This document shows positions 56,088 to 64,000 of a stretch of 64,000 nucleotides of DNA, one piece after another; the first letter of the stretch is position 1, and every line of letters begins with the position of its first letter. Source of the stretch: Methylocystis sp. KS32 (lineage in GTDB: Bacteria; Pseudomonadota; Alphaproteobacteria; Rhizobiales; Beijerinckiaceae); NCBI GenBank assembly GCA_002862095.1, contig PHSQ01000004.1, positions 244,261-308,260 on the forward strand, given 5' to 3'. A program made the translations under genes and the position numbers. The notes under the pieces were generated by a model, which worked only from the letters and a program-made list of their open reading frames with translations, ran no database searches and had not been told where the DNA came from.

Positions 56088-57569
56088 ATGCGGCGCGGAT
56101 TCGCTTTGGCCCTGGCGTTTTCGCCAATGATTCTTGCCGGCTGCGATATGGCGCCGGAATACAAGCCTCCCGCGATGGAAACGCCGGTTAAATACAAGGA
56201 GGCCGAAAAATGGACCGAGGCCAAGCCAAAGGATGACCAACCACGGGGCGCGTGGTGGGCGGTTTTCAACGACAAGGTGTTGAACGAACTCGAACCGCAA
56301 GTCGGCATCGCCAATCAGGACCTCGCCGCGGCGCTCGCCGTGTTTGACGAGTCCCGCGCCTATGTCGCCAAGGCGCAGGCGGCCTTGTTGCCGTCGGTCA
56401 ATCTCGACAACAGCTATACTTCGATTAAAAGCTCCGCGCATCGTCCACACCGCAAGGCTGATACGCCGTTGAACGCCGCGGATCTGGCCCAATCCTTTCT
56501 GGACAACCGGCCCGTGAACGAGCCGGATCATTACGACAACAACATCCTGCAATTACAGGCGGGCTATGAAGTCGATCTTTGGGGGCGCGTTCGCGACAGC
56601 GTCGCCGCCGGGGAGGCGCGGGCTCAGGCGAGCGCGGCGGACCTCGAAACGATACGCCTTAGTCTCCAGGCTGAACTCGCACGCACTTACATCGGGTTGC
56701 GCGGTCTCGACGCCGAGGCCAAGCTATTGGCCGACACCGTGGACGCCTATGGGAAGGCGCTTGCGCTGACGCAAGCTCTGGTGCAGGGCATGATCGGCGC
56801 GCCGGCCGACGAGGCGCGCGCGGCCGCGCAATTGGAGATGGCTCGCGCCGAACTCTATGACGTGATGGCGCGGCGCGCGCTTTTGGAACATGCGATCGCC
56901 ACGCTGGTCGGCAAACCCGCGCCTTCGTTTTCTATCGCTCCATTCGCGCATCTCGGCTCGCCGCCAAATGTTCCTCCCGGCGTGCCATCGACGCTGCTGG
57001 AGCGCCGTCCCGACATTGCGGAAGCGGAGCGTCTGGTCGCCGCCTCAAATCAAACCATCGGCGTCGCTCGGGCCGCGTTCTTTCCGCGCCTGATCATCAA
57101 TCTGTCTGGCGGAACTCAAGACACCGGGCTCAGCCTGTTTAATATGCGCAACAGCATCTGGGCGCTGGGTCCATCCGTAACGCTCCCGATTTTCGATGGC
57201 GGAGCGCGACTGGCGGATCTGTCGGCGGCGGAGGCGCAATACCTTGAAACAGTGGCGCGATATCGCGCCGCCGCTTTGCGGGCGTATCAGGAAGTCGAGG
57301 ATAACCTGGCTTTGGAGCGCTGGCTCAGCAAGGAGACCAAAAGTTTGATCTTGGCGCGCGCTTCGACGGAAAAGGTTCTTAGCATATCGCTTACGCTCTA
57401 CCGCGACGGGGCCACGAACTTTCTGGACGTGGTTGTCGCTCAAACGGCCGCGCTCGAAGCAGCGAGAGCCGTGCTCGCCATCGAGACACGGCGGCTCGAG
57501 GCGAGCGTCGGATTGATCGTTGCGTTAGGTGGGGGATGGTCGTCGCAAGAACTCGCCAAGGTCGATTAA
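56088..57569 (+). CDS. NodT-family outer-membrane efflux lipoprotein
   Basis: 493 residues. A lipoprotein signal ends at LAGC (Cys19) with an export-type N-terminus (MRRGFALALAFSPMILAGC). The TolC-like coiled coils carry the family's duplicated pattern (GYEVDLWGRVRDSVAAGEARAQASAADLE, and LLERRPDIAEAERLVAASNQTIGVARAAFFPRL). It completes the pump with the two preceding genes. It starts directly on the adaptor stop (TAG ATG). Confidence 0.95.
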   Translation: MRRGFALALAFSPMILAGCDMAPEYKPPAMETPVKYKEAEKWTEAKPKDDQPRGAWWAVFNDKVLNELEPQVGIANQDLAAALAVFDESRAYVAKAQAALLPSVNLDNSYTSIKSSAHRPHRKADTPLNAADLAQSFLDNRPVNEPDHYDNNILQLQAGYEVDLWGRVRDSVAAGEARAQASAADLETIRLSLQAELARTYIGLRGLDAEAKLLADTVDAYGKALALTQALVQGMIGAPADEARAAAQLEMARAELYDVMARRALLEHAIATLVGKPAPSFSIAPFAHLGSPPNVPPGVPSTLLERRPDIAEAERLVAASNQTIGVARAAFFPRLIINLSGGTQDTGLSLFNMRNSIWALGPSVTLPIFDGGARLADLSAAEAQYLETVARYRAAALRAYQEVEDNLALERWLSKETKSLILARASTEKVLSISLTLYRDGATNFLDVVVAQTAALEAARAVLAIETRRLEASVGLIVALGGGWSSQELAKVD

Positions 57570-57609
57570 AGCCGACGAAATTCTGGTCTTCACACGTTCG
57601 GGTGCGAAT

Positions 57610-58053
57610 ATGCCTCAAAACCGGCTTACTGGATTTTCTTGCCAAACATGCGTGTTCTGGGATCAGTTCACCGATATCGAAGGCAGTTGCCGACGCAACG
57701 CGCCGCCGCCCGGCGGGGAGGTCGACGAGGTTGCTCGTTGGCCGCGAACCTTTCAAGAGTCGTTCTGCGGGGAGGGGATCAAACGGGAGGACGCCGACCT
57801 TAAGTCGGTACGATGTTCGGATTGCATCTTTTGGCGGCATCCGCGGGGCGGCCTCCAGCCCGTCGACTTTCTCGATCAATTGCCGGATTGGTGGGAGAAG
57901 GCGGGGCATTGCTATAGACTTGCCGCTGTTCCTAGCTCCATGTCGGGTTTCAAGGCGTGCTGGCGCGTAACCCACGCCAGCGACTCCTGCTTTGCCGGGG
58001 AGGCCCCAAGCGGCGCGACTAGAACGAAGACAGCGAACCGCTCCGTAGACTAG
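57610..58053 (+). CDS. Cys-rich protein with a duplicated C-x2-C module
   Basis: 147 residues. Two modules can be seen: FSCQTCVFWDQFTDIEGSC...FCGEG (about residues 13-57) and VRCSDCIFWRHPRG...GHCYRL...ACWRV...SCFAGE (about 70-125). Each starts CxxC(V/I)FW and ends in FCGE/CFAGE-like residues, so each may hold a Zn or Fe-S. No family name is known to me; short proteins of this kind occur in alphaproteobacteria. ATG 57610 follows the operon by 40 nt. Its end overlaps the CBS-domain gene by 4 nt (convergent). Confidence 0.72.
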   Translation: MPQNRLTGFSCQTCVFWDQFTDIEGSCRRNAPPPGGEVDEVARWPRTFQESFCGEGIKREDADLKSVRCSDCIFWRHPRGGLQPVDFLDQLPDWWEKAGHCYRLAAVPSSMSGFKACWRVTHASDSCFAGEAPSGATRTKTANRSVD

Positions 58054-58481
58054 GCGGTCGCTATATAGTGCCTGAGCGCCATGCGTTCCGCCTCGATCGC
58101 TTCGATCCGATATTTCACTATGTCCCCGATCGAAACGACCCCGGCAAGACGTCCATTGCGCATGACCGGAAGATGTCGGCAGCGTTCATCGGTCATGGTG
58201 TCGCTGGCCTCGTCGATGCTGTCGTGTTCATGCACGAACCTGCAATTGACCTGCATATGGCGACCGACTTCTTCCTGGAGAGCCGCGGCTCCGTGTCGCG
58301 CGACGGCCGTTATGATGTCGCGCTCGCCGATCAGGCCGAGGACTTCGCGGTCGGCGCCCAGCACGATAAGCGCCCCCACTCCCTTTTCAACGAGTTCCGC
58401 CGCGGCCTCTTGCAGCGTTTGATTTGGCGTCGCGGTATAGACATCGACGCCTTTCATCGCGAGAATGCGACCAATGCTCAT
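58050..58481 (-). CDS. CBS-domain protein
   Basis: 143 residues made of two CBS motifs: VDVYTATPNQTLQEAAAELVEKGVGALIVLGADREVLGLIGERDIITAV and VNCRFVHEHDSIDEASDTMTDERCRHLPVMRNGRLAGVVSIGDIVKYRI. Stand-alone CBS pairs sense adenine nucleotides in other bacteria. No target gene adjoins. The gene converges with the Cys-rich ORF. Confidence 0.92.
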   Translation of the reverse strand: MSIGRILAMKGVDVYTATPNQTLQEAAAELVEKGVGALIVLGADREVLGLIGERDIITAVARHGAAALQEEVGRHMQVNCRFVHEHDSIDEASDTMTDERCRHLPVMRNGRLAGVVSIGDIVKYRIEAIEAERMALRHYIATA

Positions 58482-58684
58482 CTTGCGTCCTCCGCTCCCT
58501 GGCGATTGTTTTCATTGGCCGGCGTCCTGCTTGCGTCAGCCTATATCCCCGCCGCCGGAAGCTCCGCCGCCGGGATGAAATAGTAATATTCCGAGTTGCG
58601 GATTGGTTCCCCGCCTAGGCGAGTTTTATTGAATTTGGCGCGGCCGGCGGCATTAAGCGGCGCCAATGCCCGACGAAGTGGCCT

Positions 58685-59962
58685 TTACGAATTCTCGCGC
58701 CCGAGTTCGGGCTCGCTCGCTGCGACCGAACAGAGAGCGGGACTCGCGGGCGAAGCGCTGGTCGCCGGGGTTGCACTGGGAGCAGCGATCGGGCGCCCCG
58801 AGGCCAAGGCGGTTCGCAAAAACGCCCGGAGCTTAGGTGTTCGCGCTTCAGTCAGGCGAGAAAATGCGTAAGCGAAGACGATCGCGATGAAGATCACCGA
58901 GAAGGCAAGGGTCCAGTGCAAAAGCGTCGGGAGATGCTTGTACCATTCGCGACCGAGTAGGCTGCCGGCGCCGGCCCAAACAAAAAACACTAGCGGCGCG
59001 TGAGTGGCGTAAAGAGAATAGGAAAAATCGGACAAGCGCCTGTGCAAGGGTCCAAGATTTGAAAATAGTCCATTTCCATCGCCAAGGCGCAGGCCGATCA
59101 ACAAATTCGCGAAAGTCGCCGTCGTCGCGATGTCAGCGAGCGTCGCGATAAAAGGATAGGCCGTCAGCACGGGGCCGCGAACAGCCAGGCGCACCGCGGC
59201 GATCGTGGCGAGGAAGAGACCAAGAGAGACGAGCGGTGATTTTATCGCCGGACGCGGGGCAAGACGCACGAGAGCGCCCGCGATCCAGGCGCAATATCCA
59301 AGGAGGAAGAAGCTTTTTGGAATCGCCATGAAAACCGTGGCCGCGACGCCGGCGGCGAAAGCGGCGAAGCGGAAGCTTTTCGAATAGGCGCTCGCGAAGG
59401 GAAGCAGTAGCAAAGGGAAGGTGACATAGTACCACATTTCGCAGGCCAAGGACCAAAGCGGGCCGTTGGAGCCCGCCTGGGTCGTCCATATGCTTTGTTG
59501 CTGCAACAGCGCCCAAAACATATTGAGAGGATCGAACACGCCTTCGAAAAAGGATGCGTCGTAAATTCCGGAATTGGGGAAAATTTGTCGTCCGACCGAG
59601 TCGACGATGAATCCGACCGCCAGCGCGGGGACCATAACGATGTAAATGCGGCTGAAGCGATTGATGTAATAGCCGAGCAAAAAAGGCTCGGCTCTGCGCC
59701 GACGCCGCAAAAGGTCGCCGCCGACAAGAAAACCAGAGATGACAAAAAACACCAATACGGCCTGATGCGAAAAGGCGGTGAGGAACCACCAGGCGTAGAC
59801 GCCGGGGCCGTGAGGCGCGACCATGATGTCGCTGATCTGGACCAGAACGGTAGCATGGCCGAGAAGCACCGCCAGGGCAGCGATCCAGCGGGCGAGGTCA
59901 AGGAAATTCGACAGAGCTTTATTCACAGCGATGCGCTCGACTCCAAGCCGCGAAAGAGACAC
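58685..59962 (-). CDS. acyltransferase family 3 (OafA/YrhL-like) membrane protein
   Basis: 425 residues (GTG start at 59962; GTG 59926 is an alternative). About ten transmembrane helices of the acyltransferase-3 fold, with the catalytic His in LGHATVLVQ, then FFVISGFLVGGDLL and YYINRFSRIYIVMVP, and GPLWSLACEMWYYVTFPLLL. It puts acyl groups on an exported sugar or glycan. The Pro/Ala-rich C-terminus (RPIAAPSATPATSASPASPA) is extra. No polysaccharide genes adjoin, so the acceptor is unknown. Confidence 0.88.
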   Translation of the reverse strand: MSLSRLGVERIAVNKALSNFLDLARWIAALAVLLGHATVLVQISDIMVAPHGPGVYAWWFLTAFSHQAVLVFFVISGFLVGGDLLRRRRRAEPFLLGYYINRFSRIYIVMVPALAVGFIVDSVGRQIFPNSGIYDASFFEGVFDPLNMFWALLQQQSIWTTQAGSNGPLWSLACEMWYYVTFPLLLLPFASAYSKSFRFAAFAAGVAATVFMAIPKSFFLLGYCAWIAGALVRLAPRPAIKSPLVSLGLFLATIAAVRLAVRGPVLTAYPFIATLADIATTATFANLLIGLRLGDGNGLFSNLGPLHRRLSDFSYSLYATHAPLVFFVWAGAGSLLGREWYKHLPTLLHWTLAFSVIFIAIVFAYAFSRLTEARTPKLRAFLRTALASGRPIAAPSATPATSASPASPALCSVAASEPELGRENS

Positions 59963-60091
59963 GTTATTCGCGAAAATCGACTTTATTGCGTGCTTAAAGC
60001 GATTCGCGGGCGAAGATATAGGATGGTCGAAGCGTCGCGGCGGTTTTTATTTAAATAATCGCATATTTTGAGTCGAGGGCTTTTCGCGCTA

Positions 60092-60205
60092 GAGCAAAAT
60101 CCGAAAAAGTTGATAGACTTTTCCGATTAGATTTTGCTCCCGCTTTTTGAATTTGGAGCAATTTCTTATCGACCGGACGATTCCGTCCGGTCGGAAAACC
60201 CTCTA
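60092..60205 (+). repeat. dispersed intergenic repeat, copy C
   Basis: GAGCAAAATCCGAAAAAGTT ... GATTTTGCTCCCGC ... GACCGGACGATTCCGTCCGG. Same family as copies A and B. A tail at about 60270-60300 also resembles the 41.5 kb repeat. Confidence 0.9.
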
Positions 60206-60375
60206 ACGCGGTCCTCCTTCGGGTGGGATCGAAGCGACAGGAAATCGCGCCATAGCGTGATGTTGGAGAGAATTCCGACCGCAAGGGTGTATCAACTTTT
60301 ATGTTAATTCGCTTTAAGGCGCGTGTTTGGGGGGCTGTTGCGCAGCGGCCGAACTCGTGGCTTCAAAAGAAGCTG

Positions 60376-60786
60376 ATGATGAAACGCAAACGCCTTGGCG
60401 GTTTTTTCGCGAGTTGCGCGACGGCGGCGATCTGCTGCGCATCGATCAGCCCTTCGCGCGCCGAAACATTGGAGCATGAAAGCAATCTACGCGCGCGCCC
60501 GAGCGCCGCGGCGCGCATGGTCGGCAAGCTCGACGCAGGGACGGAGGTCGCCGTCGAGCGTTCGGAACATGGTTGGAGCCTTGTGTCCGCGCCCAATATG
60601 CGGGGTTATCTTCCCAGCCGGGTCGTGCGGACAGCCACGCCGCAAATCGAGACCGCGCGGAACCCCAATTGCGATCTTGGCTACCCATATTCTGGCAGCA
60701 GCGCCTATTTTGGCGGCTTGACCGAACTTCGGACTTCCGGTCCGCTCGGCGCTCTCTTCGGCTATCATATCAGCAGGCCGTGCTGA
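60376..60786 (+). CDS. secreted SH3-domain protein
   Basis: 136 residues (MMKRKRLGG start). A signal peptide (FFASCATAAICCASISPSRA) precedes one bacterial SH3 domain (LEHESNLRARPSAAARMVGKLDAGTEVAVERSEHGWSLVSAPNMRGYLPSRVV) and a short Tyr/Gly-rich tail (CDLGYPYSGSSAYFGG) that ends in Cys. Such proteins bind peptidoglycan or act in envelope stress. The frame opens 25 codons further upstream without support. Confidence 0.85.
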   Translation: MMKRKRLGGFFASCATAAICCASISPSRAETLEHESNLRARPSAAARMVGKLDAGTEVAVERSEHGWSLVSAPNMRGYLPSRVVRTATPQIETARNPNCDLGYPYSGSSAYFGGLTELRTSGPLGALFGYHISRPC

Positions 60787-60997
60787 GGTTTTCCGAGCCG
60801 ATTCCACGCGGCGCGAGGCCCTCGCGGCATTTCGAATCGCCTGCGTCAAATTCGCGCGATTCCTGCCCATTCATTGCCAAAAATCATCACGGAAGCAGTT
60901 TGACCTTGGTTAAACCCGCGCCAGATCGCGCGAAAGACGGCCCCCGATAACCGCCGGTGTGACCTTTTCGCGCAGCAGGGTTGTACAGGATATTTTA
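60787..60997. other. gap before the ccoN promoter region
   Basis: No gene or RNA is supported here. The right part leads into the FixK/FNR box of the cco operon. Confidence 0.5.
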
Positions 60998-61011
60998 TTG
61001 ACTTTAATCAA
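60998..61011 (+). promoter_or_regulatory. FixK/FNR box of the cco operon
   Basis: TTGAC-TTTA-ATCAA fits TTGAT-N4-ATCAA with one change. It lies 130 nt before the ccoN start. As in other alphaproteobacteria, it is the expected site for oxygen-controlled activation, giving a leader of about 95 nt if the site is centred at -41.5. Confidence 0.85.
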
Positions 61012-61141
61012 AAAAATATCCGGCTGTGCGGCGTAGCATAATCGCGCGGTTTATCGACGTAGCGCGGGAGATTCGCGCGCTTTTCCCTTGTGATCCGGCG
61101 CTCTCGCGCGTGCACGCAAAATTTCGTGAGGACAAAACACC

Positions 61142-62797
61142 ATGGAGCGGCTGCCTTTAATTCCGAAACGGCGGACCTTCGGCGAGATATCGCTAACCGC
61201 GATATTTGTGGCGCTGGCCATCGCCACCGCTTTCATCGCCACGCGGGCCTATACGCCCGCTTACGCCTTCCACATGGCGCTGTTTTCCCTTGGCTCGGTG
61301 GTTGCGGTCGCCGCGATAAACATGCGCTATCAGGCGCGGCCGGTGGACCCGCCGCCGCTCTTCATCGACGGAAGGCCAAACTACAACTACGGCCCGGTCA
61401 AATTCGCCTCGCTTGCCTCCCTGTTATGGGGCACGGCGGGATTTCTGGTGGGACTTTACCTCGCGCTCGAGCTTGCTTTCCCAGCGCTCAATTTCGATCT
61501 GCCCTGGATAAACTTCGGCCGCTTGCGGCCGCTGCATACTTCGGCGGTGATCTTCGCCTTCGGCGGCAACGCTCTGATCGCGACGTCATTCTATGTCATG
61601 CAGCGCACCAGCCGCGCGCGTATCGCCGGCGAACTCGCCCCCTGGTTCGTGGTTCTGGGCTATAACTTCTTCATCCTGATCGCCGGCACCGGCTATCTGC
61701 TTGGCGTGACCCGCAGTCACGAATACGCCGAGCCGGAATGGTACGCGATTCTCTGGCTTGTCGTCGTGTGGGTGACCTATCTGCTGGTCTATCTGTTCAC
61801 GCTGGCGCGACGCACCGAGCCGCACATCTATGTGGCGAACTGGTTCTACCTGGCCTTCATCGTCACTATCGCCATACTCGTGCTCGGCAACAACACGGAA
61901 ATTCCGATTTCGATTTTCTCGCCGAAGTCGGTGGTGGTGTGGTCTGGCGTGCAAGATGCAATGATTCAATGGTGGTATGGACATAACGCGGTGGGTTTCT
62001 TCCTGACCGCGGGCTTCCTCGGCATCGTCTATTATTTCATCCCCAAGCGCGCCGAGCGGCCGATCTACTCCTATCGTCTATCCATTGTGCATTTTTGGGC
62101 GCTGATCTTCCTCTATATCTGGGCTGGCCCGCACCATCTGCATTACACGGCGTTGCCGGACTGGGCGCAGACGCTCGGCATGGTCTTCTCGGTTGTGTTG
62201 TGGATGCCCTCCTGGGGCGGCATGATCAATGGCCTCATGACCCTCTCGGGCGCCTGGGACAAGCTGCGCACTGACCCGGTGCTGCGGATGTTGGTGGTCT
62301 CGGTCGCTTTTTACGGGATGTCGACTTTCGAAGGCCCGTTGATGTCGGTGAAGGCGGTCAATTCTCTCAGCCATTATACCGACTGGGGAATCGGCCACGT
62401 CCATTCCGGCAGTCTCGGCTGGGTCGCTTTTGTTTCCTTCGGCGCGCTTTATTGCGTCATTCCCTGGATCTGGAATCGCAAGCTTTACTCGCTGAAGCTC
62501 GTCAATTGGCACTTCTGGATCTCGACCATCGGAATCGTGTTTTATATCTCGGCGATGTGGGTCGCCGGCATCATGCAAGGCCTGATGTGGAGAGCCTATA
62601 CGCCGCAAGGTTTCCTCGAATATTCCTTCGTTGAAACCACGGAAGCGCTGCATCCCGAATATCTGATCCGCGCGGCGGGCGGCGCTCTCTTCGTGGTCGG
62701 AATGCTCATCATGCTGGTGAATATCTACAAGACCATCACGACGCCTCGGACCGAACAGGTTCTCGAAGCGATACCGGCGCCTGCCGCCGCTGAGTGA
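61142..62797 (+). CDS. ccoN: cbb3-type cytochrome c oxidase subunit I
   Basis: 551 residues, with about twelve helices plus an extra N-terminal one. The haem/CuB histidines are in conserved places: [39 protein letters not shown] and [19 protein letters not shown]. It is the catalytic subunit of the high-affinity oxidase used at low oxygen. First gene of the ccoNOQP operon, behind a FixK/FNR box. Confidence 0.97.
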   Translation: MERLPLIPKRRTFGEISLTAIFVALAIATAFIATRAYTPAYAFHMALFSLGSVVAVAAINMRYQARPVDPPPLFIDGRPNYNYGPVKFASLASLLWGTAGFLVGLYLALELAFPALNFDLPWINFGRLRPLHTSAVIFAFGGNALIATSFYVMQRTSRARIAGELAPWFVVLGYNFFILIAGTGYLLGVTRSHEYAEPEWYAILWLVVVWVTYLLVYLFTLARRTEPHIYVANWFYLAFIVTIAILVLGNNTEIPISIFSPKSVVVWSGVQDAMIQWWYGHNAVGFFLTAGFLGIVYYFIPKRAERPIYSYRLSIVHFWALIFLYIWAGPHHLHYTALPDWAQTLGMVFSVVLWMPSWGGMINGLMTLSGAWDKLRTDPVLRMLVVSVAFYGMSTFEGPLMSVKAVNSLSHYTDWGIGHVHSGSLGWVAFVSFGALYCVIPWIWNRKLYSLKLVNWHFWISTIGIVFYISAMWVAGIMQGLMWRAYTPQGFLEYSFVETTEALHPEYLIRAAGGALFVVGMLIMLVNIYKTITTPRTEQVLEAIPAPAAAE

Positions 62798-62808
62798 GGA
62801 CGAGAACC

Positions 62809-63561
62809 ATGTCTAACGCGACCCATCACGCTCCCCCATCGGGACTGCAAAAATTGATCGAGACCAATTCGATGATGCTGGTGCTCGGCATCCTGCTTAT
62901 GGTTTCAGTAGGCGGCCTGGTCGAAATCGTCCCCTTGTTCTACCTCAAGAACACGATCGAGAAAGTCGATGGCGTGCGGCCCTATACGCCGCTCGAACTT
63001 GCCGGCTTCAACATCTATGTTCGTGAAGGGTGCTATACCTGTCACTCGCAGATGATCCGTCCCTTGAGGGACGAAGTGGAGCGCTACGGCCACTACTCCC
63101 TGGCGGCGGAGAGCATGTACGACCATCCATTCCAATGGGGCTCGAAGCGAAACGGGCCGGATTTGGCGCGTGTCGGCGGCAAATATTCCAACGACTGGCA
63201 GCGCGACCATCTGCGCGATCCGCGTTCGGTGGTGCCGTCGTCGATCATGCCGGGCTACCCGTTCCTGTCCAAGACGCTGCTGAATGGAGAACATCTCGCC
63301 GAGCAAATGCGGGTGCTGCGTATCGTGGGCGTGCCCTATTCCGACGATCAGATCGACAACGCCGTCGCCGATCTCGCGGCGCAGGCCTCGTCGGACGACG
63401 CGGGTGGCCCCGATGTGCAAAAGCGCTATCCCAACGCGGTTCTCGGAGACGTCGCGGGCAAGACTTCCGTCACCGAGGAAGACGCTCTGATCGCATATTT
63501 GCAGCATCTCGGCGTGTCCGTGGATTTCAAACTCTACGACGACAAGGCGAACATCAGGTGA
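62809..63561 (+). CDS. ccoO: cbb3-type cytochrome c oxidase subunit II (monohaem)
   Basis: 250 residues. One N-terminal helix ([26 protein letters not shown]) is followed by the haem c motif CYTCH (75-79) with the ligand Met in SSIMPGYPF. The MSNATHH start at 62809 is preferred to an in-frame start 15 nt earlier that would overlap ccoN. It passes electrons from CcoP to CcoN. Confidence 0.96.
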   Translation: MSNATHHAPPSGLQKLIETNSMMLVLGILLMVSVGGLVEIVPLFYLKNTIEKVDGVRPYTPLELAGFNIYVREGCYTCHSQMIRPLRDEVERYGHYSLAAESMYDHPFQWGSKRNGPDLARVGGKYSNDWQRDHLRDPRSVVPSSIMPGYPFLSKTLLNGEHLAEQMRVLRIVGVPYSDDQIDNAVADLAAQASSDDAGGPDVQKRYPNAVLGDVAGKTSVTEEDALIAYLQHLGVSVDFKLYDDKANIR

Positions 63562-63609
63562 GAGAGGCTTTGCGCCATTCCCAAAGCCTGATCGTTTAAG
63601 GAAAAAGCC

Positions 63610-63777
63610 ATGACCACCGGAGACGTGTCCGCCTACGAAGCCTGGCGCGAGTTCGCCGCTACCTGGGGCTCCGCCTATTTCGGGCTGATCTTTATCGCCG
63701 CGCTCGCTTATGTCTTGCGGCCCTCGCGCCGCAAGCATTTCGACGACGCCGCCCAAATTCCCCTGCGGGAGGACTGA
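63610..63777 (+). CDS. ccoQ: CcoQ small subunit
   Basis: 55 residues, too short for typical ORF finders. A single transmembrane helix (SAYFGLIFIAALAYVLRP) is followed by a basic stretch and an acidic end (RRKHFDDAAQIPLRED), the normal CcoQ layout. It lies between ccoO and ccoP, 2 nt before ccoP. It stabilises the assembled oxidase. Confidence 0.92.
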   Translation: MTTGDVSAYEAWREFAATWGSAYFGLIFIAALAYVLRPSRRKHFDDAAQIPLRED

Positions 63778-63779
63778 GA

Positions 63780-64000
63780 ATGTCGATCGATCAGCAAGTG
63801 AACAAAGTTCGTATCGACCCGCTCAGCGGCGTGCCCACGACAGGGCATGAGTGGGATGGAATCGAAGAGCTCAATACGCCGCTGCCGCGCTGGTGGGTGT
63901 GGACTTTCGCGGCGACGGTGGTTTGGAGCATCGCCTATTGCATCGTCTATCCCGCTTGGCCGCTGTTGCATGGCGCGACGGAAGGCCTCCTTGGCTGGCA
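63780..64000 (+). CDS. ccoP: cbb3 oxidase subunit III CcoP (3' end outside window)
   Basis: The first 73 codons only. HEWDGIEELNTPLPRWWVWTFAATVVWSIAYCIVYPAWPL is the typical CcoP N-terminus and membrane helix. The two haem c domains lie beyond the window. ATG 63780 is 2 nt after ccoQ. Confidence 0.95.
   Translation, partial: MSIDQQVNKVRIDPLSGVPTTGHEWDGIEELNTPLPRWWVWTFAATVVWSIAYCIVYPAWPLLHGATEGLLGW

Overview
The window reads as chromosomal DNA of a high-GC alphaproteobacterium of the Hyphomicrobiales (Rhizobiales) type that uses one-carbon compounds. The strongest clue is the tetrahydromethanopterin (H4MPT) block at 41.6-46.9 kb: mch, an MptN/RimK-like ATP-grasp gene, a CitG-like gene, two fae paralogues and a HisA-like gene. 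This set is typical of methylotrophs such as Methylobacterium, Methylocystis and Methylosinus. No methane mono-oxygenase or methanol dehydrogenase gene lies here, so a methanotroph such as Methylocystis/Methylosinus is a plausible guess, not a demonstrated identity. B12-dependent methylmalonyl-CoA mutase, Omp25-like porins, DUF2076, TIGR02302 and RIME-like intergenic repeats fit the same group.

Layout. 0-3 kb: the end of a GGDEF/EAL gene and ligA. 3.0-7.2 kb (minus strand): a four-gene operon that looks like a bacterial ceramide pathway with eukaryote-like tailoring. It encodes a serine-palmitoyltransferase-like enzyme, a GNAT-type ceramide synthase-like protein, a DEGS1-like sphingolipid desaturase and a FA2H-like hydroxylase. 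7.4-13.6 kb: tRNA-Ala, DUF2232, rplI, dnaB, mntH and a methyltransferase. 13.6-27.2 kb: cobO, a cobalamin riboswitch, cobalt uptake genes cbtBA, and the aerobic corrin genes cobW-N-G-H-I-J-L-E-M-B, mostly joined by 4-nt start/stop overlaps. 27.2-27.35 kb (minus strand): a candidate small RNA with promoter and terminator, resembling the alpha-r15/AbcR type, in the gap before kup. 29.7-30.8 kb: a dispersed repeat next to a complete-ended 936-bp transposable element (13-bp inverted ends, 8-bp target duplication) that carries a transposase remnant and two passenger genes. 30.9-33.1 kb: methylmalonyl-CoA mutase. 33.1-34.1 kb: decayed DNA with REP-type hairpins and an antitoxin broken by a 19-bp tandem duplication. 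34.0-41.2 kb: TIGR02302 protein, an outer-membrane protein with a perfect FNR/FixK-type site upstream, rarA, a ParA-like gene and a GreA-like gene. 41.6-46.9 kb: the H4MPT block. 47-50.5 kb: a periplasmic protein, DUF2076, proB, tRNA-Trp and pal. 50.9-51.2 kb: two very short, tightly coupled ORFs. 51.7-57.6 kb: a complete RND efflux operon. 57.6-60.8 kb: a Cys-rich protein, a CBS-domain protein, an acyltransferase and an SH3-domain protein. 61-64 kb: ccoNOQP, cut by the window end, behind a FixK/FNR box.

How it fits together. Riboswitch-controlled corrin synthesis supplies the coenzyme for the mutase in the same region. fae and mch carry out formaldehyde capture and H4MPT-linked oxidation. 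The high-affinity cbb3 oxidase behind a FixK box points to microaerobic life. The ceramide-like operon, the passenger-bearing transposable element, the candidate sRNA and the short-ORF pair are the parts most worth following up.
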